DNA from: Ligula intestinalis
Taxonomy: Eukaryota > Platyhelminthes > Cestoda > Diphyllobothriidea > Diphyllobothriidae
DNA length: 64,000 nt
Direction: 5' to 3'
NCBI GenBank assembly: GCA_036362985.1
Contig: JAYGXS010000005.1
Coordinates: 2,169,134 to 2,233,133 of the forward strand
How positions within the stretch are numbered: the first letter of the stretch is position 1; each line of letters begins with the position of its first letter. Under the pieces are notes generated by a model. The model did not search any database and had not been told where the DNA came from. It saw only the letters and a program-made list of their open reading frames with translations. Below are positions 58,665 through 64,000 of this stretch, in pieces. A program made the translations under genes and the position numbers.

Positions 58665-59000
58665 CAAGACACGTGTAGGGTAGATGTTCTTCCGCAGATC
58701 TAAATTATACAGAGAGAAGGCAAGGAAGGACATACTCAGAGCCCTCACCGCATGTAACTGTAAAAGTATTTCTACACAAAAATTGCTTAGTGGATCATAA
58801 TGACGACAGAAACACAGAGTCATCCAGTGTAAAATATTTGTCTACTGACTCGATAAACTGTGGAGCAAAAACCCCACTTAAAAAGGTCAGGTCAGAACCA
58901 TCCACAGCACAATACTCACAAACAATATAAAGGAAGAAAGATGAACATTGCTTGAGGTTTGATAACGCAGTGTTATTTTAAATGAAATGAGCAAAAGCCT
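58665..59000. other. Upstream flank of ANKRD39
   Basis: It should hold the promoter and untranslated leader of ANKRD39. No specific site could be named. Confidence 0.4.
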
Positions 59001-59164
59001 AGCATCATGGTAGAAAAACAAGCTAATCCCGAGGAACTGCTTCGTCCATTGATACGATAAAAAGTTCAAAGGAATAGACTTGAACTGATCTCCCGTAGGA
59101 AGTTTAGTTTGAGAAACACATTTGACAACGGTTTGCCTGCGCGCGAAATGACAACCAAGAACGA

Positions 59165-59210
59165 GAGACCCAAATTTCCCATGTAATCCGACTACACTCT
59201 TCATCAGATC
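59165..59210 (-). ncRNA. Hammerhead-like core
   Basis: On the - strand ctgatgaaga is followed by a hairpin (tgta / taca around gtcggat) and gggaaattt. Boxes CUGAUGA and GAAA are both present. It points away from the PLE tail to its right. Confidence 0.35.
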
Positions 59211-59215
59211 GAAAT

Positions 59216-59218
59216 ATA

Positions 59219-59271
<53 letters not shown>
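59216..59271. repeat. (TA)n microsatellite
   Basis: An almost pure TA run with one G near the left end. Confidence 0.95.
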
Positions 59272-59273
<2 letters not shown>

Positions 59274-59705
59274 CCTATTTAAAGTCTAAAAGGCTACCTC
59301 AACACTGAGTGTCGCGAAATGAATCTGATGCGCCGTCAAGTGCTGTACAAGACGGCAGTGTGCCAGAGTAGACAGTGGTCACTCCGTTGACACTAACATA
59401 TCTTTCCGCGTTCTTGTTCGAGCGAGAACAAGCCGGACCTTACGTTTCATGGAAGCATCCTATATACGGCCGGAGAAACCCGACCTATGTAAGCAACTAG
59501 ACCATGTAGTTAATCTCCAATTGCCCTGGTAACTACATACCACACTTTTATTTTGTTAATTCCCCTTCCTCCTTTTCGTCCGAAGTTTAAAATTGACATA
59601 ACTTTTGACTTTTTTCCACGTTAACACAACCTAGCTATTATCGATTTTTGTGTATATTCAAATTGACATGTTCTCTAAACATTTCGTCATTCATGCACAG
59701 AGCGA

Positions 59706-59755
59706 AAGCAGCTGATAAGCGATCTCGAAATTTATTTGCGCAAATAAATTCTGCT
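59706..59755 (+). ncRNA. Hammerhead-like fold at PLE 3' end
   Basis: In order: agcag, ctgataa, gcgatctc, gaaa, an almost perfect palindrome tttatttg-cg-caaataaa as stem III, then att followed by ctgct, which pairs with agcag as stem I. This is the arrangement of a type I hammerhead with cleavage expected after att. One core base is changed (GA to AA) and stem II is weak. Confidence 0.45.
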
Positions 59756-59799
59756 ATTTTGGCTTGCTTCAAATTAATACCGGGAAAAAAAGCTTTAAA

Positions 59800-61318
59800 A
59801 TTCTCAAACTCTCTTTTTTTATAGGATAAGCACCAAGAGCAAACATTTTGGACAACGGTGTACCTTCAGAACGCCGATGACGTGCGGTTTTAGGACAGGA
59901 GAATTTTTAGTTTGACGTCACGATGCACCGGCCAGAAATGTTATTAAAGAAATTGCAAGTACTAACGTTGAAAAATTGCGGTTCTCCATTGTCCAGCCTT
60001 GTATGTTTTAGATGGAAAATAGGCGAATGTGATAGATACTACGTTAATCAGTCACCGGTGCTGCGTCCACTCGTTGAGGCACATCGACGACCACCGCACC
60101 GTTGGTGTCTACGGCGTCAACTGTTGCGTAGAGCCAATCATAATTACTGCTTACCACAATCTCGGCCTTTCTGTACTGCCGGTGAACTTAAGTGAACTTA
60201 CCTGATGAAGGGAGCGGTAGTGGGTACTTAAGTTAATGCAAAAATCGAACATTACAAGAGTCTGAATATAGTTTTTTTATCAGAATCTACGAAAAAAGTT
60301 AAAAATTGCTTTGTTTACCCATGCTTAAAGGGTCTTCTAAGACCCTCTTCAGCGATCGGCCAAACATTTGACCACTCAATTGAAAAAAGATAGATATAGC
60401 TTTAGTGAACGGAAAGGTAGCGGAAAAGTTGAAGAACCGTGGAGGAAAGTTGAGCGTGAGCAACGAAATGTATCGCCTGAAGGCCTTGAAAGACATGGGG
60501 TAGTCAAATACATCTGATTAAATTAGTAAACGCAGGGAAATTAAAAACACCGTCTGGTTTATCTGCTTAATGTCTACAGTCGTACCCTCTACGTCCATGT
60601 ACGTACCTACTGGCCAGATGGTTAAGCTATATTAACCAGTTATAAGGGCTACTAACGTGAAGTCTACGGGCAAAACCCTGTATTCATGGTCAAATAGCAA
60701 AATAGGTACTAAGAGGTAAGTGAAGCCAGTGCAAGGGCATTAATTGACGTTGACTTTTGTTTCTGATGGTACGTACTTTCTTGAAACTATTCAGTTCTCA
60801 GAAATCAACTGACTTGTTTTTCTATACGGCTTTAGAATGATTCTTAAAATGGACTGACAAGGGCGAGTTGTAAAAACCAAGTCTGCGCTTAAAATGCACG
60901 CTATGCTGAAGCATGCTTGGATGTCATCTTCGGAATAGCAAGGCGCATTTATCAGTCGACAATGCTAAGATGGTTGCAGCTGTGTTGAGTTCACCTGAAA
61001 CTTTACGCTGCTTGGTAGTAAGTGGCCTCCGTTAGGCTCCTGAAGTCTGTGGAAGTAACTTTTCAATGAAAAATGCGGGGATTTAATGCAAAGTTGGAAA
61101 GGCGACGAAGTATGCCAGCTGGTCAAGGCCACACTCTATATGAACGTGCGCCAGCTACAGCAGAATGTCCTTGACTCAAAGCTCCGTCTCTCCTACACAC
61201 AAAAAACATAGGCTTTTATCTTAGCTTGTAAAATTTGAATTATAATTTCTGGGAAAATTACTGGTACTGCTTTATGTTTTAACTTGATGATCTTAAATAA
61301 TATGTCCTAGATTCTGTG
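59800..61318. other. No host gene recognised
   Basis: Readings at 59923-60195 and 60299-60496 have no clear motif. A perfect hairpin is noted at 60327-60350. Confidence 0.4.
60327..60362 (-). ncRNA. Hairpin resembling a decayed hammerhead
   Basis: On the - strand the box ctgaaga is followed by gggtct-taga-agaccc and tttaagc. The box fits CUGANGA and the stem is perfect, but GAAA is replaced by TTAA. Confidence 0.3.
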
Positions 61319-61326
61319 ACTTAGCT

Positions 61327-62742
61327 CAGGGTCGGCAACCTATGGCTCGCGAGCCATAAATGGCTCTTTTGATGATTGCGTATGGCTCTCTCAGAAATGT
61401 CAGATGTTGTGTGTATGGTGGGAAAAAAGGATTTGTGGCGCTTCCCTCTGAACATGAAAATAGACCCATCCTACGTTTCCACTGCATTATACACCATGAG
61501 GCTCTTTGTGGTCAGATATGTGACGGGCAGCTTGGCGAAATGATGTCGCTGGTCATTCGTGTGATCGACTTTATTGTTGCTCGAGCCTCAAATGATCGAC
61601 AGATTAAAAACTGCTGGATGAAGTTGGAAATAATTATCACGGTCTGATTTTCCACAGCCATGTAAGTTGGTTGTCCAAAAGGAAGGTGTTTAGCTTGCCT
61701 GAACGAAATCCAGGCTTTCTTTAAAATGAAGGGCATTGAGCATCGTGAGCTAGCCAAACCTGAGTGGCTCCTCATGTGTTACTATCTCATGGATATGACC
61801 GAACATCTGAACCAACTCAACGTTAAATTGCAAGGCAATAGAAATACATTGTTATCCCTTCAACAATCCATGTTTGCTTTTGAAAACAAGCTGGAACTCC
61901 TTATCATAGATCTTGAAACAAATCGTTTGCTACATTTTGAAAAACTAAGACAATATAAACATGCATGCACAGTAAACGAGTCCACTCAAAACCTTGATCT
62001 CCACCAGCTAGTTGGTTTTACATCCAGTCTTCTACAGTCGTTCAAAGCACGCTTTGGAGAAGTTCGAGAGCACACCCGTCTTTTTTAGTTCATCAACTAT
62101 TCAACCGAGTGTTGACTTAACACAGGCGGCCTTAGTTATATTTCTGGTGTCTCCGTTAGAGATTTCGAAGAAGAATTGGCTGACCTGAACACCTCAGGCA
62201 TGTGGGTGAATAAGTTCAAGTCACCCAATGAAGATTTGAAAAGAATCGCACGACATAAAGTAAAGTTGGCAAACAAGCACATGTGGACAGAAAGTTAAAA
62301 AAAACCTCGACCCGAAGGCCAGCTGATAATCAAAAATTAAAACACGCTTCCGGTCACATATCACACATTGCAACGTATGAGTATTGTTGTATTGACCCTG
62401 TTTGGATCTACATATGCATGTGAGCAGTAATTTTCACATCTTAGATACATTAAGTCCACCCTACGATCACGTCTAACGAATGAAAGTCTCAACGTGTGCA
62501 TGAAGCTTAACCTCACCAACTACCAACCAGACTATAAAGCCAGCAGCGAATCCATGGAGCACCAGAAGTCGTATTAACAATGAATATCATAAGAATATCA
62601 TTCAAAAGAATAAATTCAGAGGCTTGTTACACTCGCATTTAATTAATTTTCATTTCATAATATACTATATGGCTCTCACTAAAATATATTCCCAAATATG
62701 TGCTTTCTTGGCTCTCTGAGTTAAAAAGGTTGCGACCCTTGG
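61327..62742 (+). mobile_element. hAT-family DNA transposon, decayed
   Basis: The left end starts cagggtcggcaacctatggc; the right end is its imperfect inverse (aaggttgcgacccttgg). The flanks acttagct (61319-61326) and actaagct (62743-62750) match at 7 of 8 bases, as for an 8-bp hAT target duplication. The interior encodes an hAT transposase in pieces: RFHCIIHHEALCGQ, then WLLMCYYLMDMTEHLNQLNV, then FGSTYACEQ, stop, FSHLRYIKS and SRLTNESLN (the C-terminal dimerisation region). Multiple frameshifts and stops show it is dead. Confidence 0.82.
61360..62573 (+). pseudogene. hAT transposase remnant (GTF2IRD2/EPM2AIP1-like type)
   Basis: The first reading (61360-61647) gives HCIIHHEALCGQ and NDRQIKNCW; the second (61726-62088) gives KPEWLLMCYYLMDMTEHLN, LNVKLQGNRN and FENKLELL; the third (62380-62573) holds the dimerisation motif. 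The N-terminal BED zinc finger is missing, so an internal deletion removed the front of the protein. Confidence 0.72.
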
Positions 62743-62750
62743 ACTAAGCT

Positions 62751-63049
62751 AATAAAAAAACTCATCTGGTAACAGTTGCTTCCATTTCTGCAATAATTCT
62801 GCCTTGATGCAGTTGCTAGCCCTTGCACAGCATATTTTTTTCGCAGGAACATTCGAAGGTCGGACACAAACATTTTAAATAATCAATGATTTTGCTGGGG
62901 ATATAATCCACGCCAGAACACTTTATTATGCGTAGAAGTAGTGATGGCAAACTTGATACCGTTATTCTCTTCCGATATCCAAAAAACTTTCCCCAGAGTC
63001 TATTCTAATGCGGCGTTGGTTACTGGCTACCCGGCATTGGACATGAAAT
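62751..63049. other. No gene recognised
   Basis: AT-rich DNA between the hAT element and a LINE piece. Confidence 0.4.
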
Positions 63050-63620
63050 GATCCCTGAATTCAGAGTGCCTGACCTGGAGTATACTGATAACATCGTCCT
63101 AGTCACTACAGCCAACGCTAGACCGAATTACTAGCTTCGCTGCGAATAACATACTAAACTCCTGCTCCCTACCATCCCAAATAGGCGCCAGCGGTTGATG
63201 TGTTGGCCGGTCGGCTTAATTGGGCACAAGATCCGGTTGGAATGGCGGCAGGAAAGTGACCCGCTCGCAGTGCACGTGACTTTGCATCAAATTCCGGAAA
63301 AATTACGTTAAGGTTTACGATGACCTGGTCGTACTTGGTAATACCCCTCTGTCACTACAGCCAACGCTAGACCGAATCACCAGCTTCGCTGCAATTTTTG
63401 ATCTTTCGATTAATGTACGCAAGACAAAGTTTTTGACTGCGTATCTTGGCGCAATACCACGGCTGTTTATCAGTAGTCAGCCCATTGGAGAAGTTAGCTG
63501 CTTCCTCTATTTGGGCTCGAATTAACTAGCCAAAGGACAGGCCAAAGAAGAAATCAGAAACCGAAATGCGCAGGCTCATGTGCATTTAGGCTGCTAGCCA
63601 GATTACTCATCGTATCATTA
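63050..63620 (+). pseudogene. LINE reverse-transcriptase fragment
   Basis: The + strand from about 63312 reads DDLVVLGNTPLSLQPTLDRI, then TSFAAIFDLSINVRKTKFLT, SSQPIGEVSCFLYLGSN, a stop and KEEIRNRNAQAH. This is the region from the YADD box to the thumb of a LINE reverse transcriptase. An earlier partial repeat of the same (FRVPDLEYTDNIVLVTT) is at 63055. It is a different family from the CR1-like LINEs in the window. Confidence 0.65.
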
Positions 63621-64000
63621 GGTATTGGTAATCAAGCTTAATTACCAATACCTAGGCAGAAGGATAGTTAGCCATCTGTTTGGGCACAAACGTCACAAGA
63701 AAGGCCAACGGAGAACCTGACAGTCTGCTTATTCACGTAGCTAGGATGTTATACAAGAAATCGCAAATCTAATTCTAGCAATGAGCGCGCAATGCGCAGA
63801 ATATTCGTCAAAGTGCACAGCAATGGCTGTTTTATAATTTGGCCATGCTTCTTTCGATTGCGTAGCTAACACGATTTGTACGGTCAACCGCACAATTTTT
63901 CAGACAAACCGTATATTTCTGTAAGGTAATAACGATGCAAATGCACAAACCTTGGGTGAATTAATGGAAAGCAGACGCTTGCACCCCAACTTTTTATTAT
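63621..64000. other. No gene recognised
   Basis: No motif was seen up to the window end. A short inverted repeat (taggtattggtaat / attaccaatacct) is at 63619-63654. Confidence 0.4.

Larger units (their letters stand above)
59160..59800 (+). mobile_element. Second PLE 3' end
   Basis: The + strand at about 59395-59532 reads ISFRVLVRARTSRTLRFMEA, then LCKQLDHVVNLQLPW and stop, a close relative of the PLE in ANKRD39 intron 2. Similarity continues through the 3' end to about 59795. The front of the element is gone. A (TA)n run lies at 59216-59271. Confidence 0.7.

Noticed and set aside
59216..59271. TA run as a regulatory element
   Set aside because: Ordinary microsatellite; nothing ties it to ANKRD39 regulation.
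1..64000. CRISPR array, operon or other prokaryotic system
   Set aside because: Introns, LINEs, PLEs, hAT and Gypsy elements show a eukaryotic chromosome; no regularly spaced repeats with unique spacers were seen.

Overview
The window is eukaryotic, AT-rich, intron-containing and repeat-dominated genomic DNA with two assembly gaps (10 N at 32095-32104 and 400 N at 56230-56629). Gene and transposon content point to a parasitic flatworm with a large repetitive genome. The supports are venom-allergen-like (VAL, SCP/TAPS) genes, a Ty3/Gypsy element of CsRn1 type, CR1-type LINEs and many Penelope-like elements (PLEs). A cestode or trematode fits; the species cannot be fixed from this sequence. Most open reading frames are transposon remnants or chance frames, but three multi-exon host genes can be assembled.

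Genes. (1) VAL gene A, + strand, four exons between 10964 and 16756, encodes a 198-residue secreted CAP-domain protein. (2) VAL gene B, + strand, four exons between 38056 and 39625, encodes a 204-residue paralogue. It has the same exon phases and the same ten-cysteine layout but very compact introns. (3) An ANKRD39 orthologue, - strand, three exons between 58664 and 56978, encodes 181 residues with ankyrin repeats. The VAL genes are probably secreted and used at the parasite-host surface. ANKRD39 is a housekeeping-type intracellular ankyrin protein. The three do not form an operon.

Layout. 1-4300: inverted copy of a LINE 5' end followed by a family of tandem sub-repeats. 4390-5950: a copy of the DNA that lies upstream of VAL gene B. 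5960-10960: AT-rich DNA without recognisable genes. 10964-16756: VAL gene A, its introns filled with two foldback elements with long inverted ends, a GC-rich insert, half of a duplicated exon and an inverted-ended PLE. 17041-19160: PLE remnants with hammerhead-like hairpins. 20450-21520: two LINE 3' ends. 21920-26313: CsRn1-like Gypsy element, - strand. 27480-29700: CR1-like LINE, - strand. 30540-31400: inverted partner of 1140-1980. 32690-35230: decayed PLE pieces, - strand. 36310-39625: upstream repeat plus VAL gene B. 42590-43260 and 44570-44620: PLE ends. 44800-45330: LINE end. 46330-48900: repeat shared with 56650-56840 and a degenerate repeat array. 49040-54500: nearly full-length but frameshifted CR1-like LINE. 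56978-58664: ANKRD39 with a PLE in intron 2. 59000-59800: a second PLE 3' end. 61327-62742: decayed hAT transposon with terminal inverted repeats and a near-perfect 8-bp target duplication. 63050-63620: LINE reverse-transcriptase piece.

The most notable pattern is the density of PLE remnants and of hammerhead-ribozyme-like hairpins associated with them, several inside introns of host genes, together with a related family of long-inverted-repeat elements found in the introns of both VAL genes.
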